Shown in pieces: positions 36,269 through 43,864 of a stretch of 64,000 nucleotides of DNA. The notes under the pieces were generated by a model. That model worked only from the letters and a program-made list of their open reading frames with translations, was not told the origin of the DNA and made no database searches. Origin of the DNA: Streptomyces sp. ML-6 (lineage in GTDB: Bacteria; Actinomycetota; Actinomycetes; Streptomycetales; Streptomycetaceae); contig NZ_JAOTIK010000001.1 of NCBI RefSeq assembly GCF_030116705.1, positions 6,538,501-6,602,500 of the forward strand, read 5' to 3'. Within the stretch, counting starts at the first letter, position 1. Each line of letters begins with the position of its first letter. Position numbers and translations under genes: made by a program.

Positions 36269-37168
36269 TCAGGCCTCGACGGGCTGCCCCGACAGGCGCT
36301 CGACCGCGCGCAGCAGCGCCGAGTGGTCCAGGCCGCCGTCGCCCTGCGCGCGCAGCGAGGCGACGAGCTGGGCGACCACGGCGCCGACGGGCAGTGCGGC
36401 GCCGACGTTGCGGGCGGCGTCCGTGACGATGCCCATGTCCTTGTGGTGCAGGTCGATCCGGAAGCCCGGCGCGAAGTCCCGCTTGAGGAAGTTGTCCTTC
36501 TTTCGGGTCAGGACGGTCGATCCGGCCAGGCCGCCGTTGAGGACGTCCAGCGCGGCGGTGAGGTCCACCCCGGACTTCTCCAGGAAGACCACGGCCTCGG
36601 CGCACGCCTGGATGTTGACCGCGACGATCAGCTGGTTGGCGGCCTTCACCGTCTGGCCCGAGCCGTGCGGACCGCACAGCACGATGGTTCTGCCGAGCGC
36701 CCGGAGGATCGGTCCGGCCCGGTCGAAGTCGGCCTGTTCGCCGCCGACCATGATCGACAGCACCGCCTCGACCGCGCCGGCCTCGCCGCCGGAGACCGGG
36801 GCGTCGAGGACCCGGATGCCCTTGTCCTTCGCGTTCTTCGCGAGGTCCACGGAGGTCTGCGGCGTGATCGACGACATGTCGATCAGCAGGGTGCCGGGCC
36901 GCGCGTTCTCCAGGATGCCGTCGGGGCCGTAGGCGACGGCCTCGACCTGCGGGGAGGCGGGCACCATCGTGATGACGACATCGGCATCCCGGACCGCCTC
37001 GGCGATGGAACCCGCGCCGGTGCCGCCGGCCGCGACCAGCCGGTCGACCTTCGCCCGCTCCAGGGTGTACCCGGTGACGTCGTACCCGGCCCTGATCAGG
37101 TTCTCGGACATGGGGGAGCCCATGATGCCGAGCCCGATCCACGCGACCTTGGGGAGATTGCTGCTCAT
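36269..37168 (-). CDS. glxR: Tartronate semialdehyde reductase (2-hydroxy-3-oxopropionate reductase)
   Basis: 299 residues of the beta-hydroxyacid dehydrogenase family. NAD(P) motif WIGLGIMGSPMSENLIRAGY near residue 9, substrate-binding LDAPVSGGEAGAVEA, catalytic Lys region GSGQTVKAANQL and LKRDFAPGFRIDLHHKDMG. It reduces tartronate semialdehyde from Gcl to glycerate. GGAAGG precedes the ATG at 37168. It lies 81 bases downstream of hyi in the same direction, with a hairpin between. Other members of this family (3-hydroxyisobutyrate dehydrogenase) look alike, but the hyi/gcl context decides. Confidence 0.93.
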   Translation of the reverse strand: MSSNLPKVAWIGLGIMGSPMSENLIRAGYDVTGYTLERAKVDRLVAAGGTGAGSIAEAVRDADVVITMVPASPQVEAVAYGPDGILENARPGTLLIDMSSITPQTSVDLAKNAKDKGIRVLDAPVSGGEAGAVEAVLSIMVGGEQADFDRAGPILRALGRTIVLCGPHGSGQTVKAANQLIVAVNIQACAEAVVFLEKSGVDLTAALDVLNGGLAGSTVLTRKKDNFLKRDFAPGFRIDLHHKDMGIVTDAARNVGAALPVGAVVAQLVASLRAQGDGGLDHSALLRAVERLSGQPVEA

Positions 37169-37200
37169 GAGGGTGCCTTCCGAATAAGCGTGTGTACGAA

Positions 37201-37232
37201 GGGCTGTCCCGCCGGGGATTACGGGACAGCCC
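37201..37232 (-). terminator. Hairpin between hyi and glxR
   Basis: Perfect 11-bp arms GGGCTGTCCCG/CGGGACAGCCC with a 10-base loop inside the presumed hyi-glxR transcript. It could be a partial terminator or an mRNA stabiliser that sets the ratio of the two enzymes. Confidence 0.5.
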
Positions 37233-37249
37233 TGAGGGGGCGGCCGCCC

Positions 37250-38089
37250 TCAGCGGGCGGCCCGCGCGGTGGCCGGGAGCCACTCGAAGGCCTCGGCGCC
37301 CCTCCGGTCGCCCGGCTTGTACTCCAGGCCGACCCAGCCGTCGTAACCGGCCTTCGTCAGCTGATCGAGGAGCTGCTCCAGCGGGAGGGAGCCGGTGCCG
37401 GGCGCGCCGCGCCCCGGGTTGTCGGCGATCTGGACGTGACCGGTCTTCCCGGCGTACCGCGCGATGGCCCGGCCGAGGTCCTCGCCGTTCATCGACAGGT
37501 GGTACAGGTCGAGGAGGAACTTCGCGTTGCCGAGGCCGGTCGCCGCGTTGACCCGGTCGACGACCTCGATCCCGGCCGGTGCGCTCACCAGGGGGTAGTG
37601 CGGGGACTCCGGTGCGTTGAGGGTCTCGATCAGGAGCACCGCCCCGATCCGGTCGGCCGCGCGGGCGGCGAGTACCAGGTTCTCCAGGGCGAGTTCGTCC
37701 TGCGCGGCCGGGTCCATGCCGTCCACCCGGTTGCCGTAGAGCGCGTTGAGCGCCCTGCAGCCGACCGAGGCGGCGAAGCCGGCCGCCACCTCGATGTTGG
37801 CGCGGAAGCGCTCCGACTCGGTGCCGGGCACGGAGAGCGCCCCGCGGTCGGGGCCGGGCAGCCGGCCGGCGTAGAAGTTCAGCCCCACCAGCTGCGTGCC
37901 GGCGTCGTCGAGCGCCTTCTTGAGGGCGTCGAGCTCGGCCTGCGGCGGAGTGGGGGTCTCGGCCCAGGGCCACCACAGCTCCACCGCGGTGAAGCCGGCC
38001 GCGGCGGCGGCCGCAGGGCGCTCCAGGAGGGGGAGCTCGGTGAAGAGGATCGAAAGGTTCACATCGAAGCGCTGGTCCGGGTAGCCCAT
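37250..38089 (-). CDS. hyi: Hydroxypyruvate isomerase family TIM-barrel protein
   Basis: 279 residues of the xylose-isomerase-like TIM barrel/Hyi family: FDVNLSILFTELPLLERP at the N-terminus, GFTAVELWWPWAE, LIETLNAPESPHYPL (catalytic Glu), FLLDLYHLSMNGED, HVQIADNPGRGAPGTG and a C-terminal GWVGLEYKPGD (second catalytic-type Glu). It interconverts hydroxypyruvate and tartronate semialdehyde. The ATG at 38089 is followed by glxR in the same transcript. The operator lies only 17 bases upstream of the start codon. Confidence 0.93.
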   Translation of the reverse strand: MGYPDQRFDVNLSILFTELPLLERPAAAAAAGFTAVELWWPWAETPTPPQAELDALKKALDDAGTQLVGLNFYAGRLPGPDRGALSVPGTESERFRANIEVAAGFAASVGCRALNALYGNRVDGMDPAAQDELALENLVLAARAADRIGAVLLIETLNAPESPHYPLVSAPAGIEVVDRVNAATGLGNAKFLLDLYHLSMNGEDLGRAIARYAGKTGHVQIADNPGRGAPGTGSLPLEQLLDQLTKAGYDGWVGLEYKPGDRRGAEAFEWLPATARAAR

Positions 38090-38105
38090 GAGGGTTCGGC
38101 GCTCC

Positions 38106-38169
38106 TTCCGTATTGCGGAAGTTACTTTCTACGTGATGGAAGATTGCCCGGCAGTGGGGAGGCTGTCAA
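38106..38169 (-). promoter_or_regulatory. hyi promoter with two TTCC-GGAA operator sites
   Basis: Minus strand: -35 TTGACA (38169-38164), 17-base spacer, -10 CAATCT (38146-38141). Operator 1, TTCCATCACGTAGAA (38141-38127), sits at the start point. Operator 2, TTCCGCAATACGGAA (38120-38106), has near-perfect dyad symmetry. Centres are 21 bp apart, and the weaker-upstream, stronger-downstream order is the same as at gcl. Confidence 0.75.
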
Positions 38170-38312
38170 GGGGGTGCCCGGAATTCGGGCCGGCCGCCTG
38201 CGCGCGGGTTGCGCGGGCGTGGCGGAATCGGGCCGGTTGCCGAGGGGGCGCGGGGCGGGCCAGGGTGGCCGGTGCGTCCGACCCGACCGACCCCCCACGC
38301 GAGGTGTCCCGC

Positions 38313-39506
38313 ATGAACCACGCCACCAGCCGCCGCACCGTCCTCGGAGCGCTGATCGGCGGCGCCGCCCTCTCGATGGCCCCCGCCCCGGCCGGCCCCC
38401 CGGCGCCCGCACCCGACCCGGCGCGCGCCGCCGCCCGCCCGCGCACCACCCCGCGCCTGCTGCTCGGCACGTACACCTCCGCCCAGGGCGGCGGCACGGG
38501 CATCGGGACCGCGAGCTACGACCCCCGCACCGGGGCGATCACCGCCGGCCCCGCGATCACCGGCGTGGCCGACCCCTCCTACCTGGCCCTGCACCCCTCG
38601 GGCGGCACCGTCTACGCGGTCGACGAGCAGGACCGGGGTCGGGTGACGGCCGTGGCCCTCTCGCCCGACGGCGCCCACCGGGTGCTGGGCGCGCGCGACA
38701 CGGGCGGGGCGGGGCCCACCCACCTCTCCGTCCCTCCCACCGGCAGGTGGCTGCTCACCGCGAACTACACCTCGGGCAGCGTCGCGGTCCACCCCGTCCG
38801 GGCCGACGGCTCGCTGGGGGAGCGCACGGACCTGGTCGCCCACGACACGCCGCCGCCCGGCCCCGGCCAGAACGGGCCGCACGCCCACCAGATCATCACC
38901 ACCCCCGACGGCGGCCACGTCCTCGCCGTGGACCTCGGCAACGACACCGTGTACACCTACCGGCTGGACGAGGAACGCGGCACGCTCGCCCGGGTCTCCC
39001 ACGCCTCGCTGCGCCCCGGGGCCGGGCCCCGGCACCTCGCTTTCCACCCCGGGGGCCGCTTCGCCTACCTGGCCTGCGAACTCGACGACACCGCCGTCGT
39101 CTGCGGCTACGACCCGGCCACCGGCGCCCTGTCCCCGGGCGCCCCGCAGTCCACCGGGACCGGCGCCGGCACCAGTTACCCCGCGCAGTTCCTGGTCACC
39201 GCCGACGGCCGGTTCGCCTACCTCGCCAACCGGGGGCACAACAGCCTGACGCGCTACGCGGTCGAGGACGACGGAGCCGTGCTGCGGCTGCTCGACACGG
39301 TGCCGGTCGGCGGCGACTTCCCCCGGCACACCGCCCTCTCGCCCGACGGGCGGCTGCTCTTCGCGGCCAACCAGAGGTCGAGCACCGTCACGGTCTTCCG
39401 GGTCGACGCCCGCACCGGCGGCCTGACCCGCACCGGAGGCGCCTTCCCGGCCCCGGTCGCCGTGTGCGTCCTGCCGTACGGGGGCGGCGCCCCGGGCCGG
39501 GGCTGA
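38313..39506 (+). CDS. Exported lactonase-family beta-propeller protein
   Basis: 397 residues. Twin-arginine signal (SRRTVLGALIGGAAL) followed by Ala/Pro-rich spacer. The rest has repeated blades of the 6-phosphogluconolactonase-like (Lactonase, 7-bladed) family: LLLGTYTSAQGGGTGI, DPSYLALHPSGGTVYAVDE, GPRHLAFHPGGRFAYLACE, DGRFAYLANRGHNSL and FPRHTALSPDGRLLFAANQ. Secreted members may open lactones outside the cell; the substrate is unknown and sugar-phosphate lactones are unlikely extracellularly. The ATG at 38313 is chosen as it opens the Tat signal. Divergent from hyi. Confidence 0.88.
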   Translation: MNHATSRRTVLGALIGGAALSMAPAPAGPPAPAPDPARAAARPRTTPRLLLGTYTSAQGGGTGIGTASYDPRTGAITAGPAITGVADPSYLALHPSGGTVYAVDEQDRGRVTAVALSPDGAHRVLGARDTGGAGPTHLSVPPTGRWLLTANYTSGSVAVHPVRADGSLGERTDLVAHDTPPPGPGQNGPHAHQIITTPDGGHVLAVDLGNDTVYTYRLDEERGTLARVSHASLRPGAGPRHLAFHPGGRFAYLACELDDTAVVCGYDPATGALSPGAPQSTGTGAGTSYPAQFLVTADGRFAYLANRGHNSLTRYAVEDDGAVLRLLDTVPVGGDFPRHTALSPDGRLLFAANQRSSTVTVFRVDARTGGLTRTGGAFPAPVAVCVLPYGGGAPGRG

Positions 39507-39607
39507 CCGGGCCGGACCGGCGTCGCCCGGCCCCGGCGCGGGTCCGTTAGGGTCGGGCCCGAGCCGCGGGCTCCGCAGCGACGCGGAGCGCGCATGAGGG
39601 AGGCACA

Positions 39608-39859
39608 GTGCGCTTGAGAGTGGAGTTCACCACCGAGCCCTTCGATCTCGACGAGGCACCCGCCCACGCGGTCGTGGCCCGCGAGGTCCTCCGGACGGCC
39701 GACCTGGACGCGGTGGACGTCGGACCCTTCGGCAACACTGCCGAGGGCGGCGCCGACGAGGTGCTCACCGCGGTGGACACCCTGCTGCGCAGAACCCTGG
39801 CATCGGGTGCCACCCGGGTGTCGCTCCAGGTCAACGTGATCGGGGAGGACGCGAAGTGA
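39608..39859 (+). CDS. Small thiamine-binding-like (YkoF/DUF77-type) protein
   Basis: 83 residues. VGPFGNTAEGGADEVLTAVD followed by GATRVSLQVNV resembles the GTTIEG...DEV...GA-RV pattern of the DUF77/thiamine-binding-protein family, a small ferredoxin-like fold that binds hydroxymethylpyrimidine or thiamine in some members. GTG at 39608 follows GGGAGG. It is coupled to the HTH gene by GTGA, so it may sense a small pyrimidine-like or ureide ligand for that regulator. This pairing is inference. Confidence 0.6.
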   Translation: MRLRVEFTTEPFDLDEAPAHAVVAREVLRTADLDAVDVGPFGNTAEGGADEVLTAVDTLLRRTLASGATRVSLQVNVIGEDAK

Positions 39860-40233
39860 CCGAACCGGCCGATCACCCGCTCGTCGCCGCGGTCAAACCG
39901 CTCGTCGACGCCATGGGCGCGGAGCTGCTCGTACCGGAGCAGGCCCGGGCCGACGACGTCGTACTGGCCTGGGAGGGCGAGGACGTCATAGCCGTGCGGC
40001 TGCCCCAGCTCTCGGAGTCGCTCGGCCACATCCTGGCCGCCATGGAGCGCCGGCACGGCAAGCCGCTCGCCGAGCTGGACCGCAGGGCCAAACAGGAGGC
40101 GGTGCGGAGCCTGGAGGCACGCGGTGCCTTCTCGGTGCGGCACGGGGTGGAGACCGTGGCGAGTGCGCTGGGCGTCAGCCGCTTCACCATCTACAACTAC
40201 CTGAACAGGGAAAATGCCGCCAAAGCCGAGTAG
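39856..40233 (+). CDS. Helix-turn-helix regulator, DauR/YheO-like C-terminal HTH
   Basis: 125 residues. The C-terminal third reads LDRRAKQEAVRSLEARGAF, then SVRHGVETVASALGVSRFTIYNYLNR, close in form to the HTH_22 domain of DauR/YheO proteins (VA..LGVSR.T.YNYL). The N-terminal part is short and lacks a full PAS-like YheO domain. It is followed by a terminator and then by the urate operon promoter, so it is the nearest candidate regulator for the TCAACA-TGTTGA operator there and at catalase. No experimental link is known to me. Confidence 0.72.
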   Translation: MTEPADHPLVAAVKPLVDAMGAELLVPEQARADDVVLAWEGEDVIAVRLPQLSESLGHILAAMERRHGKPLAELDRRAKQEAVRSLEARGAFSVRHGVETVASALGVSRFTIYNYLNRENAAKAE

Positions 40234-40274
40234 TTGAGGCCGTGGGCGCACAAAGACGGTGCGGGATCGCGTGG

Positions 40275-40308
40275 GGCCGTCGTCCGGAGGAACGGACGGC
40301 GGCCTTTT
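40275..40308 (+). terminator. Terminator after the HTH gene
   Basis: GGCCGTCGTCCG and CGGACGGCGGCC (one G-T pair) with a 6-base loop, followed by TTTT. It separates the HTH pair from the urate operon. Confidence 0.8.
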
Positions 40309-40321
40309 GCGTTCGAGTAAT

Positions 40322-40363
40322 TTCAACAAAGTGTTGACGTGGTGTTGTGGAAGGCGTTAGCTA
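40322..40363 (+). promoter_or_regulatory. Urate operon promoter with TCAACA-TGTTGA operator
   Basis: TTCAACAAAGTGTTGACG (40322-40339) holds the inverted repeat TCAACA-AAG-TGTTGA (40323-40337) and ends in -35 TTGACG. A 17-base spacer leads to TTAGCT (40357-40362). It differs from the catalase element by a single base. Confidence 0.78.
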
Positions 40364-40423
40364 TCCGCAGCCCGACCGACGCGGCGCGAAAAAACGCACA
40401 GCGAAACAGCCACGGAGGCTCCC

Positions 40424-40933
40424 GTGACTTCGAGCTCCACGCCGGGCCTCGCCCGGTTCAACACCCTGGCGGACGACGAGGCCCTCACCACGTTGCACGA
40501 GGTGTGCGCCAGTGCGGCATGGGGAAGAGCGATCCTCTCCCGACGCCCATACACCGCCTTGCCGGACATGCTTCTCGCCAGTGACGCCGCCACGGCCGGA
40601 CTGACCCCGGAGGACCTGGCCGAAGCGATGGCCGGACACCCCCCGATAGGCCGCCCGAAGCCCGGTGACCCGACCTCCTCCCGCGAACAGCGGGGGATGG
40701 CCGGAGCCTCCGAGGAACTCAAGGCCGAGATGCTCGAACTGAACCTGGCCTACCAGGAGCGGTTCGGACACGTCTTCCTGATCTGCGCCACCGGGGCCAC
40801 CGGGGAGCAGATGCGCGACGCGGTGAAGGCCCGGATCGGGAACTCGCCCGAGCAGGAGCGCGAGCAGGTGCGCACCGAACTGGGCAAGATCAACCGCATC
40901 CGCCTCACCCGTCTCGTCACGGAAGACACGTAA
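40424..40933 (+). CDS. OHCU decarboxylase
   Basis: 169 residues, the usual size of 2-oxo-4-hydroxy-4-carboxy-5-ureidoimidazoline decarboxylase. Catalytic-type HPPIG followed by SREQRGMAGASEE, LNLAYQERFGHVFLICATG and a final KINRIRLTRLV are family signatures. It converts OHCU to S-allantoin, the third step after urate oxidase and HIU hydrolase, both encoded directly downstream. GTG at 40424 with GGAGG upstream. First gene of the urate operon. Confidence 0.95.
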   Translation: MTSSSTPGLARFNTLADDEALTTLHEVCASAAWGRAILSRRPYTALPDMLLASDAATAGLTPEDLAEAMAGHPPIGRPKPGDPTSSREQRGMAGASEELKAEMLELNLAYQERFGHVFLICATGATGEQMRDAVKARIGNSPEQEREQVRTELGKINRIRLTRLVTEDT

Positions 40934-41002
40934 CACGGGACGCGTCCCGGAAACACCCCGGACACGTACCGCAGCACGCGCATCAGAAGGAGAGTGAAGG
41001 TC

Positions 41003-41395
41003 TTGAGCACCTCCGCCACCGCATCGGTGTCCACCCACATCCTGGACACCAGCATCGGCCGCCCCGCCGCGGCCGTCACCGTCACGCTCGCCGCCCGCGG
41101 CGGCGCCGACGCACCGTGGAGGGCACTCGGCGGCTCCGCGACCGACGCGGACGGACGCTGCAAGGACCTGCCGGCACTGCCGGAGGGCACCACCCACGTA
41201 CGGCTCGACTTCGAGACCGGGACGTACTTCGCCAGCAAGAAGCAAGCCGAGGCGCAGCAGGACGCCCCCCGCGTAAGGGACAGCGGTGTGTTCTTCCCGG
41301 AGGTGGCGATCACCTTCGCCGTCACTCCGGGCGAGCACTATCACGTACCGCTGCTGCTCAACCCGTTCGGCTACTCCGTTTACCGAGGGAGCTAG
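41003..41395 (+). CDS. uraH: 5-hydroxyisourate hydrolase (transthyretin-like)
   Basis: 130 residues. N-terminal STHILDTSIGRPA, central DADGRCKDLP, FFPEVAITF and C-terminal HYHVPLLLNPFGYSVYRGS with the YRGS hallmark that distinguishes HIU hydrolases from true transthyretins. It hydrolyses 5-hydroxyisourate to OHCU. I start at the TTG at 41003, giving (M)STSATASVSTHILDTS, because GGAG then lies 10 bases upstream; a GTG at 40994 sits too close to that site. Confidence 0.95.
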   Translation: MSTSATASVSTHILDTSIGRPAAAVTVTLAARGGADAPWRALGGSATDADGRCKDLPALPEGTTHVRLDFETGTYFASKKQAEAQQDAPRVRDSGVFFPEVAITFAVTPGEHYHVPLLLNPFGYSVYRGS

Positions 41396-41402
41396 CACCG
41401 AC

Positions 41403-42350
41403 ATGACAGCCAATCCCCACCAGCCCCGCCCGGTGGTCCTCGGCCAGAACCAGTACGGCAAGGCCGAGAACCGCGTCGTCAGGATCACGCGGGACGGCGA
41501 CACCCACCACATCAAGGACCTGAACGTCTCCGTCGCGCTCTCCGGCGACATGGAGGACGTCCACTACTCCGGCTCCAACGCCCACGTCCTGCCGACCGAC
41601 ACCACCAAGAACACGGTGTACGCCTTCGCCAAGGAACACGGCATCGAGTCGGCCGAGCAGTTCGGCATCCACCTCGCCCGCCACTTCGTGACCTCGCAGG
41701 AGCCGATCAGGACGGCCCGGATCCGGATCGAGGAGTACGCCTGGGAGCGCATCGCCACCTCCGACGCCAACGCGCAGTTCATCGGCGCCGACGAGGTCAA
41801 GCACTCCTTCGTCCGCAGGGGCCAGGAGACGCGCACCACCCAGATCACCTTCGACGGCGAGAAGTGGCAGGTCGTCTCGGGGCTCAAGGACCTCGTGGTG
41901 ATGAACTCCACCCACTCCGAGTTCTGGGGCTACGTCAAGGACAAGTACACGACGCTCAAGGAGGCGTACGACCGCATCCTCGCGACCGAGGTGTCCGCCA
42001 AGTGGCGGTACAACTGGACCAGCGACGACGCGCGGATGCCGAACTGGGAGAAGTCCTACGAGCAGGTGCGCAAGCACATGCTCCAGGCCTTCGCCGAGAC
42101 GTACTCCCTCTCCCTCCAGCAGACCCTGTACCAGATGGGTTCGCGCATCATCAACAGCCGCAGCGAAGTCGACGAGATCCGCTTCTCGCTGCCGAACAAG
42201 CACCACTTCCTGGTGGACCTGGAGCCGTTCGGGCTCAAGAACGACAACGAGGTCTACTTCGCGGCGGACCGCCCGTACGGCCTGATCGAGGCCACCGTGC
42301 TGCGGGACGGCACCGAGCCGCAGATCCCGGTCGACATGACCAACCTCTGA
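41403..42350 (+). CDS. Urate oxidase (uricase)
   Basis: 315 residues of the cofactorless T-fold uricase family: VLGQNQYGKAENRVV (catalytic Lys), LPTDTTKNTVYAFAKEH (catalytic Thr), the central LKDLVVMNSTHSEFWGYVKD and the C-terminal EIRFSLPNKHHFLVDLEPFGL. It oxidises urate to 5-hydroxyisourate and releases hydrogen peroxide. It begins 7 bases after uraH. The shared promoter element with catalase fits a need to remove that peroxide. Confidence 0.97.
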   Translation: MTANPHQPRPVVLGQNQYGKAENRVVRITRDGDTHHIKDLNVSVALSGDMEDVHYSGSNAHVLPTDTTKNTVYAFAKEHGIESAEQFGIHLARHFVTSQEPIRTARIRIEEYAWERIATSDANAQFIGADEVKHSFVRRGQETRTTQITFDGEKWQVVSGLKDLVVMNSTHSEFWGYVKDKYTTLKEAYDRILATEVSAKWRYNWTSDDARMPNWEKSYEQVRKHMLQAFAETYSLSLQQTLYQMGSRIINSRSEVDEIRFSLPNKHHFLVDLEPFGLKNDNEVYFAADRPYGLIEATVLRDGTEPQIPVDMTNL

Positions 42351-42421
42351 CGCGGCGCCGAGCCGGTCCCCGTCCCGAGCGCACCGCCGGACGGGGCCCG
42401 GCCGGACCGGAGGGAACACTC

Positions 42422-43819
42422 ATGGCACAGCCCGCACACGGACCGGTGGAAGCAGACGGCCCGTACCCCACCCCACCGGCGACCTCGGTCCACCCGGTGG
42501 ACGAAAAGCTCCGCCCCGCCCGGCTCGTCCCCGCCGCGCTCCAGCACATCGCCGCCATGTACGCGGGCGTCGTCACCCCTCCGCTCATCATCGGCCGGGC
42601 CGTCGGCCTCGACCCGGCGGGCACGACCCGGCTGATCGCGGCCAGTCTGCTGATCGCCGGCTGCGCCACCCTCCTGCAGACCCTCGGCATCCGCGGCCTC
42701 GCCGGGAACCGGCTGCCGTTCGTCAACGCGGCCTCCTCCGCGGGCATCGCCCCGATGCTCGCCATCGCCGAGACCACCGCGCCCGGACACCAACTCCCCG
42801 CGATCTACGGGGCGGTGATCGTCGCCGGGGTCTTCTGCCTGGCCGTCGGACCGTTCTTCGGCCGGCTGCTGCGCTTCTTCCCGCCCCTGGTCACCGGCGC
42901 CGTCATCACCCTGATCGGCGTCACCCTGATGCCCGTACCGGTCTCCTGGGCCCAGGGCGGCGACAAGGAGGCCGCCGACTTCGGCGACATGAAGTACCTG
43001 GCGCTGGCCGCCTTCACCCTCGTCGTCATCCTGCTCGTCCAGCGGTTCGGACGCGGCTTCCTCAGGCAGATCGCCCTGCTGATGGGACTGTTGATCGGCA
43101 CGCTGGCCGCGATCCCGTTCGGACTCGCCGACTTCACCGCGCTGAGGTCCGCGCCGGTCGCCGCGCTGCCCACCCCCTTCGCCTTCGGAACCCCCGAGTT
43201 CCACCCCGCCGCGATCCTCTCGCTCTGCATCGTCATGCTCGTCCTGATGACCGAGTCCAGCGCCGGAATGCTGGCCCTCGGCGAGATCTGCGACCGGCCC
43301 GCCGACGGCCGGACCATCACCCGCGGACTGCGCACCGACGGCATCGCCACCCTGCTCGGCCCGGTCTTCGGCGGCTTCCCGACGAGCGCCTTCGCCCAGA
43401 ACGTCGGCGTGGTCTCCCTGACGAAGGTGCGCAGCCGCTACGTCGTCGCGGCCGCGGGCGGCACCCTGCTGGTCCTGGGCGCCTTCCCGGTGCTGGGCGC
43501 GGTCGTCTCCCTCGTCCCGATGCCCGTGCTCGGCGGCGCCGGCGTCGTCCTGTTCGGCTCGATCGCGGTGAGCGGCATCCGGACCCTCGCCGAGGCCGGC
43601 CTCGACGACAGCTCCAACATCATCCTGGTCGCCGTGGCCCTCGGCGCGGGCATCATCCCGCTCGCCGCACCCGGCTTCTACGCGGGATTCCCCTCCTGGG
43701 CACAGACCGTCCTGGGCTCCGGAATCAGCGCCGGAGCGCTCGTCGCGGTCCTGCTCAACCTGTTCTTCCACCATCTCGGCACCCACGGCCGCCCGGCCGT
43801 GGCACTCAAATCCTCCTAG
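42422..43819 (+). CDS. NCS2 nucleobase permease (uracil-xanthine/urate type)
   Basis: 465 residues, about 14 hydrophobic segments. NCS2 signatures: LQHIAAMYAGVVTPPLIIG, GNRLPFVNAASSAG and the conserved QNVGVVSLTKVRSR. It probably imports urate, xanthine or another oxidised purine by cation symport across the cytoplasmic membrane. GGAGG precedes the ATG. It lies 71 bases after urate oxidase in the same operon. A paralogue starts at 45507. Confidence 0.92.
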   Translation: MAQPAHGPVEADGPYPTPPATSVHPVDEKLRPARLVPAALQHIAAMYAGVVTPPLIIGRAVGLDPAGTTRLIAASLLIAGCATLLQTLGIRGLAGNRLPFVNAASSAGIAPMLAIAETTAPGHQLPAIYGAVIVAGVFCLAVGPFFGRLLRFFPPLVTGAVITLIGVTLMPVPVSWAQGGDKEAADFGDMKYLALAAFTLVVILLVQRFGRGFLRQIALLMGLLIGTLAAIPFGLADFTALRSAPVAALPTPFAFGTPEFHPAAILSLCIVMLVLMTESSAGMLALGEICDRPADGRTITRGLRTDGIATLLGPVFGGFPTSAFAQNVGVVSLTKVRSRYVVAAAGGTLLVLGAFPVLGAVVSLVPMPVLGGAGVVLFGSIAVSGIRTLAEAGLDDSSNIILVAVALGAGIIPLAAPGFYAGFPSWAQTVLGSGISAGALVAVLLNLFFHHLGTHGRPAVALKSS

Positions 43820-43864
43820 GGTCCTGCCGTGCCCGCACCCCCGGAAAGAGAAGGAAGCAGCGCC

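Noticed and set aside
35885..39550. 1221-codon plus-strand open frame across catalase, glxR and hyi
   Set aside because: It crosses several genes with clear family motifs on the opposite strand, and promoters and operators between them.
43829..43864. Earlier start for the 8-oxoguanine deaminase
   Set aside because: It would add 12 residues (MPAPPEREGSSA) that look like translated leader; AAGGAAG fits the ATG at 43865 better.
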